A program made the position numbers and the translations under genes. From positions 879,212 through 943,211 of the forward strand of contig NZ_FOMT01000003.1 in NCBI RefSeq assembly GCF_900112695.1: 64,000 nt of DNA, read 5' to 3'. The stretch is from Paenibacillus catalpae. GTDB taxonomy: Bacteria; Bacillota; Bacilli; Paenibacillales; Paenibacillaceae. A model generated the notes under the pieces. The model was given only the letters and a program-made list of their open reading frames with translations, was not told where the DNA came from and ran no database searches. Of the stretch, positions 18,845-28,193 are shown piece by piece. The first letter of the stretch is position 1. Each line of letters begins with the position of its first letter.

Positions 18845-18880
18845 AAAGGAGCAGGGGAAATTCCCTGCTCCTTTGCTTTT
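18845..18880. terminator. Intrinsic terminator between ubiB and cotH
   Basis: AAAGGAGCAGGG and CCCTGCTCCTTT form a 12-bp stem with a six-base loop and T-tracts on both strands. The preceding 18632-18844 interval holds no gene. Confidence 0.9.
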
Positions 18881-18885
18881 AAAGA

Positions 18886-20586
18886 TTATAGTCTTCTGCT
18901 GTTGTAATACTTGATGAACAGACAGGACAGGAGAAGGATGATGATAGCTATGCCCGCTGTTATGGCTTCCCGGGAGTTATCCTGCTGGTCAGCCTGGGTA
19001 CCCATTCCCATGCCGCCAAAGCCTCCGCCGCCCGGGAACCCATCCGGTGGCTGAACCATACCGCCAAATCCGCCGTCTTGGAAGTCTCCCGGCGGTTGTC
19101 CCATGTCGCCGCCCGGAAAGCCCATGCCGTCGCCACCTAGGAAGTCGTCAGGAGCTGCGCCTTGCTGCTGCGCGCCAGCGCCGTTGCCGCTTTGAGCCGC
19201 AACCGACACTGCGCCCTGCTGCTGCGCACCCGCGCCTTGCTGGCGGTTGCCGCCGCGCATGCCGCCACCGAAGCCGCTGCCGGAGCCGTCGCCGGAAGAG
19301 GCAATGGTGCCAGCGAGCTGCTTGGAAATATTGCTTACGGTGCTCGCATTGGTCGAGATCAGCGACTTAAGGCCAGCTTCATACTGCTCGTACGTATAAA
19401 ACGAGGAAGGGTCTGCTTTGACATACGAGGCGATCATCGTGTTAAGCTCATTTACTCTTGCCTGGAATTTGGAATCGGACAAGTAGCCGTCGACCATCGT
19501 TTGAAGCATCTCATGGTACTTCTCTTTGTACTCGTCAACGGCGAGCAGCTTCGCGACCAGCGGCCGGTCGGCCACCGCGCTTTGGGTCGGCTCGTCGATC
19601 AACAGGCTGCTCGAGTTGGAATTGCCGCCTCCCATCATTTTTCCCATGCCTCCAAAGGCCATATTATAGTCCCAAGGCAGAATCGAGAAGACGCCGTCAT
19701 CCTCGTACAAATAATAATTTTGCTTGTTGCCGCCAATGTAGCTGTCCATATTGTTCGTTGCAGCGTTTAAGGCAATATACCCTAAGGCATCATCGACATT
19801 GATATACTTCTCCAGATCGGTGCCGTTATTTAGCTCATTCAGCATATCGATCAGAATATCGTTATTGGAAGACTTGGACTTTTGCGCAAGACCCGGGTAA
19901 GAATCCAGCTTGTCATCAATCCAGAGCAGGTCGCTGCCCGTCCCCATGATCCCTTTGTATAGAGCACCATAGGCATTGCCGAAATTGCGGTTCAGATATT
20001 CATCCCCGACTTGTTCAACCGCGAGATAGAAGCCCCATGGCTCATCATTCACATATACATTTACGAACGAAAACTTTGGAGTCGGCAGGCCCATTTGCTC
20101 CGCCAGTTCATACGTAAGAAATTCCCGCATATAGGAAGCATCGCTGTAATTGTTGTTCAGGTTGATTTTGCTGATGCCGCCGAGCGTCTGGTTCACATAC
20201 TCGTCAAAAGATAACTTGAAGCTGTATCGGTCAGAATCATCCATCTGCACAACGCTGAATAGGCTTAGATTGCCTTTGGCGCGAATGCCGACATTGTCGA
20301 AATGCTCCCCGTTATAATCCACGGATGCCGCATGGTATTCCTCCGCGCTGGCATTATCAATTATGTTCTGGAATTCATCCTTATCCATCGTAATTTTGAC
20401 GTCAATAACCTTATCTTTCGGAAATACGTTCTCGTCTAAAAACTGCTCCTTCTTGGAGACAGCTTTGTTCTCGCCATTTTCTCCGTCATTATCAGATGCC
20501 GGCTTGGTGCCGCATCCGGTTATGCCAATGATCAGGATGATGGAGAAGAGCGATACTATAAACTTTGCTTTCATCTTAAGCACCAT
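18886..20586 (-). CDS. CotH-family putative protein kinase lipoprotein
   Basis: A 566-residue exported protein. A lipobox ends at the cysteine in IIGITGCG (about residue 25). The CotH kinase-like domain spans about 60-330, with VGIRAKGNLSLFS, YNGEHFDN, MDSYIGGNKQNYYLYED and the metal-binding-type ILPWDYNMAFGG. A Gly/Gln-rich low-complexity region with repeated GAGAQQQGA follows (about 425-530), and then one membrane helix and a basic end. In Bacillus CotH phosphorylates spore coat proteins; this lipoprotein type is likely an envelope enzyme instead. It is 8 bp after the DUF4956 gene, last in the VTC-DUF4956-CotH operon. A start 12 bp further in is also possible. Confidence 0.88.
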   Translation of the reverse strand: MVLKMKAKFIVSLFSIILIIGITGCGTKPASDNDGENGENKAVSKKEQFLDENVFPKDKVIDVKITMDKDEFQNIIDNASAEEYHAASVDYNGEHFDNVGIRAKGNLSLFSVVQMDDSDRYSFKLSFDEYVNQTLGGISKINLNNNYSDASYMREFLTYELAEQMGLPTPKFSFVNVYVNDEPWGFYLAVEQVGDEYLNRNFGNAYGALYKGIMGTGSDLLWIDDKLDSYPGLAQKSKSSNNDILIDMLNELNNGTDLEKYINVDDALGYIALNAATNNMDSYIGGNKQNYYLYEDDGVFSILPWDYNMAFGGMGKMMGGGNSNSSSLLIDEPTQSAVADRPLVAKLLAVDEYKEKYHEMLQTMVDGYLSDSKFQARVNELNTMIASYVKADPSSFYTYEQYEAGLKSLISTNASTVSNISKQLAGTIASSGDGSGSGFGGGMRGGNRQQGAGAQQQGAVSVAAQSGNGAGAQQQGAAPDDFLGGDGMGFPGGDMGQPPGDFQDGGFGGMVQPPDGFPGGGGFGGMGMGTQADQQDNSREAITAGIAIIILLLSCLFIKYYNSRRL

Positions 20587-20594
20587 CCCGTCTA

Positions 20595-21302
20595 TTACGA
20601 TACATAGTCCCCGCTATAGCTGATCAGAACGGCATTGCGCACGCCGTCAATCTGGGACAGCTCATTCACAAAACGTCCCTCTTGATCGTTCAGGCGTACT
20701 TCAAGAGTAACTTCAATATTGCCTGCGGTAACGGTTTTTTGCTTCACGTTATAACGTTTGACCAGCTTGCCTACTTGATCATGAACGGCTTTCTCGGTCT
20801 GATCATCAGCGCAATGCACCACAAGCAGGAAAGGGGTTTCGACCTTGCCTCCCTTGACGAAGAGGAACAGAACAAGGCCAATAACAACAGAGCCAACGAC
20901 CGCGAGAGTGAAGAAGCCTGCACCGGTTACGATACCTGCTGCTGCTGCCCAGAACAGGAAGATCAGGTCAGTCGGGTCTTTAATTGGAGTACGGAAACGA
21001 ACGATCGAAAGCGCACCAACCATACCGAGGGACAGAACCAGGTTCGAGTTGACCGCAAGAATAACGACGGAAGTAATGATCGTCATCCCGATCAAGGACA
21101 CGTTAAAGCTCTTGGAATACAGGACGCCGCTGAAAATTCTTTTATACAGCGTGTAAATAAAAAGTCCGATCAGAAAAGCGATACCTAGCGTAAGCAGCAT
21201 TTTCCATATATCGATGCTGGTATTGAAGTTGTCGAGGACCGAGCTTTTGAAAAGGTCGGAAAACGTATTGGTGGTATCATTTGGGTTTGTTGTTGTATCC
21301 AT
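20595..21302 (-). CDS. DUF4956 membrane protein
   Basis: A 235-residue protein with three or four membrane helices in the first 150 residues, including the conserved cytoplasmic stretch GALSIVRFRTPIKDP. A soluble C-terminal domain of about 75 residues (VKRYNVKQKTVTAGNIEVTL) looks like a ferredoxin-fold regulatory domain. DUF4956 proteins accompany VTC-domain polyphosphate polymerases. By position it may be a channel, scaffold or anchor for the enzyme at 21307-22017, whose stop is 4 bp upstream. Its molecular function is not known. Confidence 0.88.
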   Translation of the reverse strand: MDTTTNPNDTTNTFSDLFKSSVLDNFNTSIDIWKMLLTLGIAFLIGLFIYTLYKRIFSGVLYSKSFNVSLIGMTIITSVVILAVNSNLVLSLGMVGALSIVRFRTPIKDPTDLIFLFWAAAAGIVTGAGFFTLAVVGSVVIGLVLFLFVKGGKVETPFLLVVHCADDQTEKAVHDQVGKLVKRYNVKQKTVTAGNIEVTLEVRLNDQEGRFVNELSQIDGVRNAVLISYSGDYVS

Positions 21303-21306
21303 TGGT

Positions 21307-22017
21307 TTAATAATCCTCCCACGAGTTATATTTCAGAAATTTGCGGCAAATGACGTACTTTGACGCCGACTGCCGGTTCAGGCCTTCAAGCTGCAGCACC
21401 GTCTGGATGTGGCCCGGAATATACTCATCGTATTTCACTTCCAGAATAATGAGATCTTCGTCAATCGCCTTAACCGGCGCCAGTTCGGGATCAAAAATAT
21501 CTACCGCATGCAGACCCGTCCGCAGATCCTTATCGAACGTAATCCGGACGTTGCCGTTATGACAGACGTAAGGCTCCCGGACATAATCCACAATGACCTT
21601 CGGACGTAGCAGATTGTCATGCATTTCGTTATAAATCTCCATAAACAGCGGCTTGTCCGGTACATTAAGCACTTCATAATCGCCTGCCATGATCCGGTTG
21701 TACATCTCTCTGGTGAGAGGCGCCTTCAGCTTGGCAATATAGTCCATACGTTTGAGCTTTTTCTCGAAATGAATCACTTTATCTTTGCCGTTATAAATAC
21801 GGATCCGGTATTTCTTCCGGTCACGGTAGCCGCCTAATTTGTCATGCAGAGCGGAATTACTGATATCATCAAAATACAAACTCCGGATATGGTATTCACC
21901 TGTCGGGCCGGCATGCTCATCAGGCAACATCAAATTTCTTAACCGCTGACGGATCGTGAAGTATTGCAGATGATTAATGAAAAATTTCAGCTCATGCCTG
22001 AATTTGATTTTGCTCAT
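21307..22017 (-). CDS. VTC-domain polyphosphate polymerase-like protein
   Basis: A 236-residue protein consisting of a VTC catalytic domain, the triphosphate-tunnel fold that in yeast Vtc4 makes polyphosphate from ATP. Visible tunnel motifs include FRHELKFFIN at the start, YHIRSLYFDD, KKYRIRIYNG, FEKKLKRMDYIAK and the late ILEVKYDEYIPGHIQ. The alternating basic residues fit a polyphosphate tunnel. It is first in an operon with DUF4956 and CotH genes. The polymer it makes has not been tested; nucleotide or inorganic phosphate products are both conceivable. Confidence 0.88.
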   Translation of the reverse strand: MSKIKFRHELKFFINHLQYFTIRQRLRNLMLPDEHAGPTGEYHIRSLYFDDISNSALHDKLGGYRDRKKYRIRIYNGKDKVIHFEKKLKRMDYIAKLKAPLTREMYNRIMAGDYEVLNVPDKPLFMEIYNEMHDNLLRPKVIVDYVREPYVCHNGNVRITFDKDLRTGLHAVDIFDPELAPVKAIDEDLIILEVKYDEYIPGHIQTVLQLEGLNRQSASKYVICRKFLKYNSWEDY

Positions 22018-22140
22018 TATTACACCTCATTTCTCTCTCGTGTTCGTTTACATTATCTTAACAAAACTTATTGTATAGGCTGATTCTGATGACAATCTTA
22101 ACGCTGGCTGAAAGAATGCTGAATGTCTGGATGGGCATAG

Positions 22141-22184
22141 AAAAAAGGCTATCCCTCATCTGTGGCATGAGTAGATAGCCCTTA
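22141..22184 (-). terminator. Terminator after histidine kinase gene
   Basis: GGCTATC and GATAGCC close an inner CTCAT/ATGAG stem, followed on the minus strand by a T-run. Confidence 0.8.
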
Positions 22185-22192
22185 ACAAATAG

Positions 22193-23659
22193 TTAGGCGA
22201 GCGGCAGTCTGATCCGAAACGTACTGCCTGATCCTTGAACGCTGTTAACCTGGATAGAGCCTTGATGTATCTCTACCAGTGATTTGGTTATGGCAAGACC
22301 AAGACCTGCACCGCCGCTTTTGCGTGTGCGTGACGATTCGCTCCGGTAGAAGCGCTCGAACAGGTGGGGGAGATGCTCTTCTCCGATGCCGGATCCGTTG
22401 TCTGTCACGGTTATAACGGCTTCCTCATCCTCCGTATACAGTTTAAGAGACAGTACGCCGGCTGTCGGATCGGTATGCTGAACAGCATTAAGGAACAGAT
22501 TCAGTACAGCCTGCTTGAGTTGATCGGGATGTCCGGACACCTGGATATCCGAAGAGTATATGTTCAGGCTACATTTTCGCTCCCCTCCCAGCAGACGTAG
22601 CTGGGGCTCCATCTCTAGTAATAGCTGGTCTAATCGGATATCGACCCGTTCGGGTGCCGGAGCTTGATCCAGCTTGGCGAGCAGCAGCAGATCCTCGACA
22701 AGCTTATTAATGCGTTTCGATTCCAGCTGCATGCTGGTTAAGGCTGAGCGAAGTTGATCGGGATTTGCGGCTGCGCCTCGAAGCAATACCTCAATAAAAC
22801 CGTGAATAGACGTAAGCGGCGTCCGCAATTCATGGGAAGCATCCGCGATAAACTGTCTCATGCGCTCGGTGGTTTGCCGTTCTGCCTCAAAGGAATGGTC
22901 GAGACGCTCCAGCATCCCGTTAAAGGCGAATGCCAGCTGATCCATTTCCTGCTGTCCCTGATTCACAGGCAGTCTCTCGCTGAGGTTTGCGGCATCGGTC
23001 TGACTAACCGTCTGAACCATGCGGGACAACGGTTTGAGCGTACGTTGAAGAAGCGGGATGTAGAAGGAAAGACCGGCGGCCAGTGCAAGCACAGACAATC
23101 CGATAAAGATGGCAAGCTGGGTCATCAGGATCTGCTGCAGGGAAGCGGTATCCGTTCCGGCCTGTATAATCCCGTCCGGGCGGCCGGGAGGTCCCGTTAC
23201 ATGAAAGACAACAAGCTGCTGCGTGCCTTCGCTGTCCGTCATGATCCGGTAAGCTCCATGCTTATTGGGCCGCTGAATCATCTCCTTATATTGACTTGCA
23301 GATAAGGAGGGTGCCTTCAGTCCGTCCTTATTGGACAGATCCGTGAATTCCCCCTGGGAATTAATCGATGCAAGGGACAAGCCCGGCTGATAATAAAAAG
23401 GTGATGGAACAGGAGGCTGTCCTGGCGGAACAAAACCGGGCTTTCCGCCATCACCGTCCATGAGGCCGCCCTTGAACCATTCATAGGGCAGAGAGATCAA
23501 TTGCGCTTCCAGCGCTTCTGCTTTATTTTTATACTGGAAATCCTTCATCAGCATATATTGCAAAATCCCGATCATAAGCAGAAGAGCAGCCAGCACAAAC
23601 AGGGAACGCTGAAGAAGCTGAAATCGGAGGGAGCGGGGGGACCAGACGGATAGCCTCAT
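22193..23659 (-). CDS. Sensor histidine kinase (HAMP, OmpR-partner type)
   Basis: A 488-residue membrane sensor. Two membrane helices (about 14-36 and 182-204) bracket an extracellular domain rich in Pro/Gly, then a HAMP linker (LKPLSRMVQTVSQ), the phospho-acceptor helix with SHELRTPLTSIHG, and an ATPase domain with the N box VLNLFLNAVQH, G1 box DNGSGIGEEHLP and G2 GGAGLGLAITKS. It overlaps the regulator gene by 4 bp and is co-transcribed with it. Its position right behind the VTC operon suggests, but does not show, a link to envelope or phosphate stress. Confidence 0.93.
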   Translation of the reverse strand: MRLSVWSPRSLRFQLLQRSLFVLAALLLMIGILQYMLMKDFQYKNKAEALEAQLISLPYEWFKGGLMDGDGGKPGFVPPGQPPVPSPFYYQPGLSLASINSQGEFTDLSNKDGLKAPSLSASQYKEMIQRPNKHGAYRIMTDSEGTQQLVVFHVTGPPGRPDGIIQAGTDTASLQQILMTQLAIFIGLSVLALAAGLSFYIPLLQRTLKPLSRMVQTVSQTDAANLSERLPVNQGQQEMDQLAFAFNGMLERLDHSFEAERQTTERMRQFIADASHELRTPLTSIHGFIEVLLRGAAANPDQLRSALTSMQLESKRINKLVEDLLLLAKLDQAPAPERVDIRLDQLLLEMEPQLRLLGGERKCSLNIYSSDIQVSGHPDQLKQAVLNLFLNAVQHTDPTAGVLSLKLYTEDEEAVITVTDNGSGIGEEHLPHLFERFYRSESSRTRKSGGAGLGLAITKSLVEIHQGSIQVNSVQGSGSTFRIRLPLA

Positions 23660-24333
23660 GGCAGATCCATCCGGTACCCGACTCCACGGAGTGTACGGAT
23701 AAGCCGGTGCTCCTTGTCGCCAAGCTTGTCCCGCAGTGAGCGGATATACACCTCAACGATATTTTCTTCTCCGCCAAACCGGTAGCCCCATACACTGTCC
23801 AGAATTTGCGCTTTGCTCAGAACAATGCCGTTATTCAGGACAATGTACTTTAGCAGCGCATATTCGGTAGGGGAGAGCTCTAATGTCTGCTCCTGGTAAA
23901 TCAGTTCCTTCTTCAAATCGTTAATACGGAAAGGGCCATATGACGCCTCTCCCAGCAGACTTGGGAACTGGTTGCGAAGCCGGGCTTTAATCCGGGCAAA
24001 CAGCTCTTCGAAGCTGAAGGGCTTTACTACATAATCATCGGCACCAAGGCTTAAGCCTTTCACCCGGTCCTCGATCTCATCCTTCGCGGTAAGCATAATG
24101 ACAGCAACGTTCGCTCCGGTGTCTTTGACCGCCTGGCATACTTCGTAGCCGTTCATCTCCGGCATCATGACGTCCAGAATAAGAACATGGGGCTGAAATT
24201 CCTTAGCAAGCTGCAAAGCAGCTGCACCGTCCTGCGCCGTACGGATGTCGAACCCTTCATTTAACAGTCCCAGCTCAAGAAACTGTATAATATGCGGTTC
24301 ATCATCGGCCAGCAATAATCGGATTCCGTTCAT
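23656..24333 (-). CDS. OmpR/PhoB-family response regulator
   Basis: A 225-residue regulator. The receiver domain has the acidic pair in LLADDEPHI, the phospho-acceptor in LILDVMMPEMNG and the conserved Lys in VVKPFSFEEL. The C-terminal winged helix shows the OmpR pattern LSPTEYALLKYIV and VWGYRFGGEENIVEVYIR. It precedes and overlaps the histidine kinase gene (ATGA). The start at 24333 has AGAGGTG upstream. Confidence 0.94.
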   Translation of the reverse strand: MNGIRLLLADDEPHIIQFLELGLLNEGFDIRTAQDGAAALQLAKEFQPHVLILDVMMPEMNGYEVCQAVKDTGANVAVIMLTAKDEIEDRVKGLSLGADDYVVKPFSFEELFARIKARLRNQFPSLLGEASYGPFRINDLKKELIYQEQTLELSPTEYALLKYIVLNNGIVLSKAQILDSVWGYRFGGEENIVEVYIRSLRDKLGDKEHRLIRTLRGVGYRMDLP

Positions 24334-24410
24334 AATTGTGTTGCACCTCTTTTGTATTTCAAATCATTGTCTACTTATTATTAACGTTTTTAGCAGCATT
24401 TTCATTAATG

Positions 24411-24450
24411 GAAAATAAAAAAGCTGCCTTCCGTAACGGGAAGACAGCTG
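24411..24450 (-). terminator. Terminator after the UPF0173 gene
   Basis: AGCTGCCTTCC pairs with GGGAAGACAGCT around a four-base loop, with an internal bulge. The minus-strand 3' side is T-rich. Confidence 0.75.
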
Positions 24451-24462
24451 ATGTGCTTTTGA

Positions 24463-25155
24463 TTAGATAGACAGCTTCTGGCCTGGCTCGAGAAGCTGGC
24501 CTTTTAAGCCTTTTGCCTCCAAAGCTTGAACGAAGGCTTCCGCATCCTGGCGGATAATCGGGAACGAATTGTAATGGACCGGAATAGTCAGCTTGGCGCC
24601 AAACCATTCGGCTGCCTGAAGCGCGTCTTCAGGACCCATGGTGTAGTGATCGCCAATCGGAATAAGAGCCACGTCAATGTTATGGCGGTCGCCAATCATC
24701 TTCATATCGCCAAACAAAGCTGTGTCGCCGGCATGAAGGATCGTCTTGCCGTCCACCGTAACAATATAACCGCCCGGCATACCGCCATAGATAATACGCT
24801 GCTCTTCCGCGATCGTAATGCCCGAGCTGTGGAAGGCTTGAATCATCTTCGCTTTGGCGAAGCCCAGATCAACCGTGCCGCCGATGTTCATGCCAATGGT
24901 CTCAAGACCTTTCCAGGACATGTAGGTGGCCAGCTCTACGTTGGCGACTACAGGAGCATTATTCGCGCGGGCGATTGGCTCCGCATCAAGAATATGATCC
25001 ATGTGGGCATGCGTCAGAAGGACGGAGTTTACTCTAATATCTTCCGGCTTGGTTACAGCCAGTTCATTACCTCTGAGGAACGGGTCGATAACAAGCGAGT
25101 TGTCACCTGAGGTAATTTGGACACAGGAATGCCCGTGAAAAATAATATCGGTCAT
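24463..25155 (-). CDS. UPF0173 metal-dependent hydrolase (YtkL-like)
   Basis: A 230-residue metallo-beta-lactamase-fold protein. The metal motif HxHxDH is present as THAHMDHILD (residues 49-58), preceded by FHGHSC and VIDPFLRGN and followed by the HAGDTALFGDM and PIGDHYTMGP motifs of the UPF0173 family, and PVHYNSFP near the end. The substrate is not established for this family. It lies 12 bp after the CatE-like gene and is probably in the same operon. Confidence 0.9.
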   Translation of the reverse strand: MTDIIFHGHSCVQITSGDNSLVIDPFLRGNELAVTKPEDIRVNSVLLTHAHMDHILDAEPIARANNAPVVANVELATYMSWKGLETIGMNIGGTVDLGFAKAKMIQAFHSSGITIAEEQRIIYGGMPGGYIVTVDGKTILHAGDTALFGDMKMIGDRHNIDVALIPIGDHYTMGPEDALQAAEWFGAKLTIPVHYNSFPIIRQDAEAFVQALEAKGLKGQLLEPGQKLSI

Positions 25156-25167
25156 TATAGCAGCTCC

Positions 25168-26052
25168 TTAACTGTTTTGTTGGACAAGTCTCGTGGTAAG
25201 TTTAATGCGTACGCTGGACGGATCGGTGACGTAGGCAGCGCCGTCCTGCTGCTGAACAGAAATGCCTGCGGCAAGAAGCCGTTCAAGGACCGAGGAAAGC
25301 TCGGCGGAATCAGGGAAGATGATGGTGAAGTAATCAAGACCCGTAGATTGAGGGGATGGAGCGGGGGCTCCGATTCCGGCCCATACATTAAGCCCGATAT
25401 GGTGATGATAACCTCCGGCCGATATGAACAGTGCTCGCATCTGGGTGTAGTCCCCGACAATATCAAAGCCAAGCAAGCCGTTGTAGAATGCCCGTGATTC
25501 CGGAATGCCCACGGTATGCAGGTGGACATGACCCATAACGGTCTCAGGCGGCAGACCTTTCGTTATATCTTCTTCGCCAGCCTCCTGCAATAGACCTTCC
25601 CAATCGATTGGATCTGTCGCCATCACATAATCGCCGTTCGCATCACGTTTCCATTCGGAGCGTGGCCGGTCAGCATAGATTTCAATCCCGTTGTTATCAG
25701 GGTCGGAGATGTACAAGGCTTCGCTGACCAGATGATCCGCTTGACCGATAGGGATGCGGTGGGCAACCAGCCGTTTTAGGGCCAAACCCAGCTCTTTGCG
25801 GTTAGGAAGCAGCAAGGCGTAATGGTACAGCCCGGTTGTTCTTCTCCGCTCCGGTGCAATGATGGCATCCGGTATTTGCTCAAGCAGAACGAGAGCTGTC
25901 TTGCCATCAGCAGTCAAAACGGCTGTAAGGTCGGTCTGCTCCAGAATCTTCAGGCCTACAACCTCGGTATAGAAGCGTAATGATTGCGCAAGGCTGCTGA
26001 TATTAAGCTTTACAGCGCCAAGGACGGTATCTGGATGGATGCTTATGGACAT
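25168..26052 (-). CDS. catE: CatE-like VOC-family extradiol dioxygenase
   Basis: A 294-residue protein built of two vicinal-oxygen-chelate modules, as in Bacillus catechol-2,3-dioxygenase CatE. The metal ligands are likely in GLYHYALLLP and NGIEIYADRP (first half) and VMGHVHLHTVG in the second half, with GGYHHHIGLNVW nearby. CatE-type enzymes cleave catechol rings and help detoxify quinone-like compounds. A strong promoter with a palindromic spacer lies upstream. The symbol rests on resemblance only. Confidence 0.82.
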   Translation of the reverse strand: MSISIHPDTVLGAVKLNISSLAQSLRFYTEVVGLKILEQTDLTAVLTADGKTALVLLEQIPDAIIAPERRRTTGLYHYALLLPNRKELGLALKRLVAHRIPIGQADHLVSEALYISDPDNNGIEIYADRPRSEWKRDANGDYVMATDPIDWEGLLQEAGEEDITKGLPPETVMGHVHLHTVGIPESRAFYNGLLGFDIVGDYTQMRALFISAGGYHHHIGLNVWAGIGAPAPSPQSTGLDYFTIIFPDSAELSSVLERLLAAGISVQQQDGAAYVTDPSSVRIKLTTRLVQQNS

Positions 26053-26090
26053 GATGAAGCCCTCCTTCTCTTGGTTACTTTTCGTAAATT

Positions 26091-26119
26091 AATATAGATA
26101 ATATATTTAGTGTTGTCAA
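26091..26119 (-). promoter_or_regulatory. Strong sigma-A promoter with palindromic spacer for catE-like gene
   Basis: On the minus strand, TTGACA (26119-26114) and TATATT (26096-26091) are exactly 17 bp apart. The end of the spacer reads AATATATTATCTATATT, a palindrome overlapping the -10. This is a plausible site for a MarR or DUF24-type repressor, but the regulator is not in the window neighbourhood. Confidence 0.7.
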
Positions 26120-26229
26120 GTTATGGGTTCGTGAAGGCGGTGACTAGCGTGGGGGCCGGCAACTGGTTAATGCGTCATATGTACCTGAGTTAGTTTGGGA
26201 TATTCTAGCTATTACGATACAACTGCCTG

Positions 26230-26260
26230 AAAAAAATAAAACCCGCGGAATCCGCGGGCT
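26230..26260 (-). terminator. Terminator after HAD phosphatase gene
   Basis: CCCGCGGA and TCCGCGGG form a GC-rich 8-bp stem 10 bp after the HAD stop, with a T-rich tail on the minus strand. Confidence 0.85.
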
Positions 26261-26270
26261 GCTCAATGAA

Positions 26271-27047
26271 TTATTTAATAAGGCCGGCATGCACGAGACC
26301 GTTGCGGATCCCGCTGTCGCTGACATCAGTAGTAATGTAATTCGCGTATGGCTTCAGCTCTTCAACGGAGTTGCCCATTGCGATGCCGAGGCCAACAACC
26401 TCCAGCATTTCTTTATCGTTCAAGCCGTCGCCAAAAGCGACAGCTTCTTCCGGCGCAATGTTTAACAGCTTAAGCAAGGCTTTGATGCCTTGTGCCTTGG
26501 AGCCGTCGTTTGTAAGAACGTCCATTGCGGTATCGTGCCAGCGGATAAAGCGCAGACCCGGATTCGCCGATGCGTATAGATGTTCTTCGTCAGCGGTACA
26601 ATGCAGGAAGATCTGATAGACGTCTTCGTTCTGCCAGAAGTTCGGATCAAAGCCTGGTTGCGCAACGCGCAAGGAAGCTACGGAATTAAACACATGCGGA
26701 TGAGATTCGGTATTTCGGTAGAAAGAATCATGACCTTCGAACACAAGAGTGTGGCTGTTTGTAGAAGCATGGTTAACCAAGATTTCCACGTCTTCACGCG
26801 GAATAGGGCGCCGGTAGATCGCTTCTCCTTTGTACACCACATACGCGCCGTTTAGGCTGACATAAGAATCAATACCAAGCTGCTCGGCAATCGGAGCGAA
26901 AAAGTATGGCGCTCTGCCTGTAGCGATAACAGCAGGTACGCCGCTTGCTTGCAGGTCGCGGATCGCATCGATCGTATCCTGCGGTATTTGTTTTTCTTCA
27001 TCCAATAACGTGCCGTCGATGTCAAAGAAAGCAATTTTATATGGCAT
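26271..27047 (-). CDS. Cof-type HAD-IIB family phosphatase
   Basis: A 258-residue Cof/YwpJ-type hydrolase. Motif I is FFDIDGTLLDEE (residues 6-17), motif II VIATGRAPYF, motif III includes NDGSKAQGIKALL and motif IV AFGDGLNDKEML, with the C2-type cap between. Members dephosphorylate sugar phosphates and cofactors such as pyridoxal phosphate. The ATG at 27047 has GAGAGG 7 bp upstream and matches family length; the frame stays open further upstream only because it lies opposite ppaC. Confidence 0.92.
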   Translation of the reverse strand: MPYKIAFFDIDGTLLDEEKQIPQDTIDAIRDLQASGVPAVIATGRAPYFFAPIAEQLGIDSYVSLNGAYVVYKGEAIYRRPIPREDVEILVNHASTNSHTLVFEGHDSFYRNTESHPHVFNSVASLRVAQPGFDPNFWQNEDVYQIFLHCTADEEHLYASANPGLRFIRWHDTAMDVLTNDGSKAQGIKALLKLLNIAPEEAVAFGDGLNDKEMLEVVGLGIAMGNSVEELKPYANYITTDVSDSGIRNGLVHAGLIK

Positions 27048-27263
27048 AAGCTTACCTCTCCCATTCCTATTTACGGTTTCATCTTTATATGGACGTACTA
27101 TACCATCGATTTCCGTTGTTAGGCAAGCTTCAAAGGCTGGAAGGTTCAACAACTTGATGTGAACATTTTGCATTAATCGGTGTAAAGAAGTAGGAGTTAA
27201 ACGCATTATGCGATATAATCGTATGTGGGTTTCTATTATCGGGAAATAAGGAGAATGTACGCA

Positions 27264-28193
27264 ATGGAAAAAACATTGATCTTCGGGCACAAAAATCCGG
27301 ACACAGACACAATCTGCTCCGCGATTGCCTATGCGGAATTGAAAGCGAAACTTGGTTTTGACGTAGAAGCAGTACGCCTTGGCGACGTAAACGGCGAAAC
27401 ACAATATGCACTGGACTACTTCAAAACAGAAGCTCCTCGTTTTGTTGAGACCGTTGCAGGTGAAGTGAACAACGTCATTCTGGTCGACCATAACGAGCGC
27501 CAGCAAAGCGTTACTGATATCGAGAAAGTACGTGTAGTCGAAGTGATCGACCATCACCGTATCGCTAACTTCGAGACTGCAGGTCCTTTGTACTTCCGTG
27601 CTGAGCCTGTTGGCTGCACAGCTACAATCCTTAACAAGCTGTACAAAGAAAACGGCGTAGCGATCCGCAAAGAAATCGCAGGCCTGATGTTGTCCGCTAT
27701 TATCTCTGACTCCCTTCTGTTCAAATCGCCTACTTGCACAGACCAAGACGTAGCAGCAGCTCGCGAGCTGGCTGAAATCGCTGGCGTTGACGCGGAAATT
27801 TACGGTCTGGAAATGCTGAAGGCGGGCGCGGATCTTCGCGACAAAACAATCGAGCAGCTTCTGTCGCTTGACGCGAAAGAATTCTCGATGGGCAGCGCAA
27901 AAGTGGAAATCGCTCAAGTAAACGCCGTTGATACAAACGACGTATTGGTTCGACAAGCGGATCTGGAAGCAGCAATCAACGAAACCATCGCGAAAAAAGG
28001 TCTCGACCTGTTCGTATTCGTTGTTACCGACATTCTGAATAGCGACTCGATCGCACTTGCTCTGGGTGCCAAAGCTAACGCTGTTGAGACAGCTTACAAC
28101 GTAACGCTGGAAGGCAACAAAGCGCTTCTCAAAGGCGTTGTGTCGCGTAAATCGCAAATCGTTCCGGTTCTAACCGAAACTTTGAGCAAGTAA
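27264..28193 (+). CDS. ppaC: Manganese-dependent inorganic pyrophosphatase
   Basis: A 309-residue DHH-family (family II) pyrophosphatase, the length of B. subtilis PpaC. Metal motifs are [18 protein letters not shown] at the start, [12 protein letters not shown] (DHN) and [10 protein letters not shown] (DHH), and the C-terminal substrate loop includes [11 protein letters not shown]. It hydrolyses pyrophosphate released by biosynthesis. The ATG at 27264 lies 10 bp after AAGGAG. Its 3' end is repeated in tandem downstream. Confidence 0.96.
   Translation: MEKTLIFGHKNPDTDTICSAIAYAELKAKLGFDVEAVRLGDVNGETQYALDYFKTEAPRFVETVAGEVNNVILVDHNERQQSVTDIEKVRVVEVIDHHRIANFETAGPLYFRAEPVGCTATILNKLYKENGVAIRKEIAGLMLSAIISDSLLFKSPTCTDQDVAAARELAEIAGVDAEIYGLEMLKAGADLRDKTIEQLLSLDAKEFSMGSAKVEIAQVNAVDTNDVLVRQADLEAAINETIAKKGLDLFVFVVTDILNSDSIALALGAKANAVETAYNVTLEGNKALLKGVVSRKSQIVPVLTETLSK

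Noticed and set aside
19047..19770. Arg/Ala-rich open frames on the + strand opposite cotH
   Set aside because: They are shadows of the Gly/Gln-rich low-complexity tail and of conserved parts of the CotH domain.
27048..28157. An upstream extension of the HAD phosphatase frame by about 370 codons
   Set aside because: It lies antisense to ppaC and adds sequence unlike any HAD protein. The ATG at 27047 has a good ribosome site and gives the normal family length.
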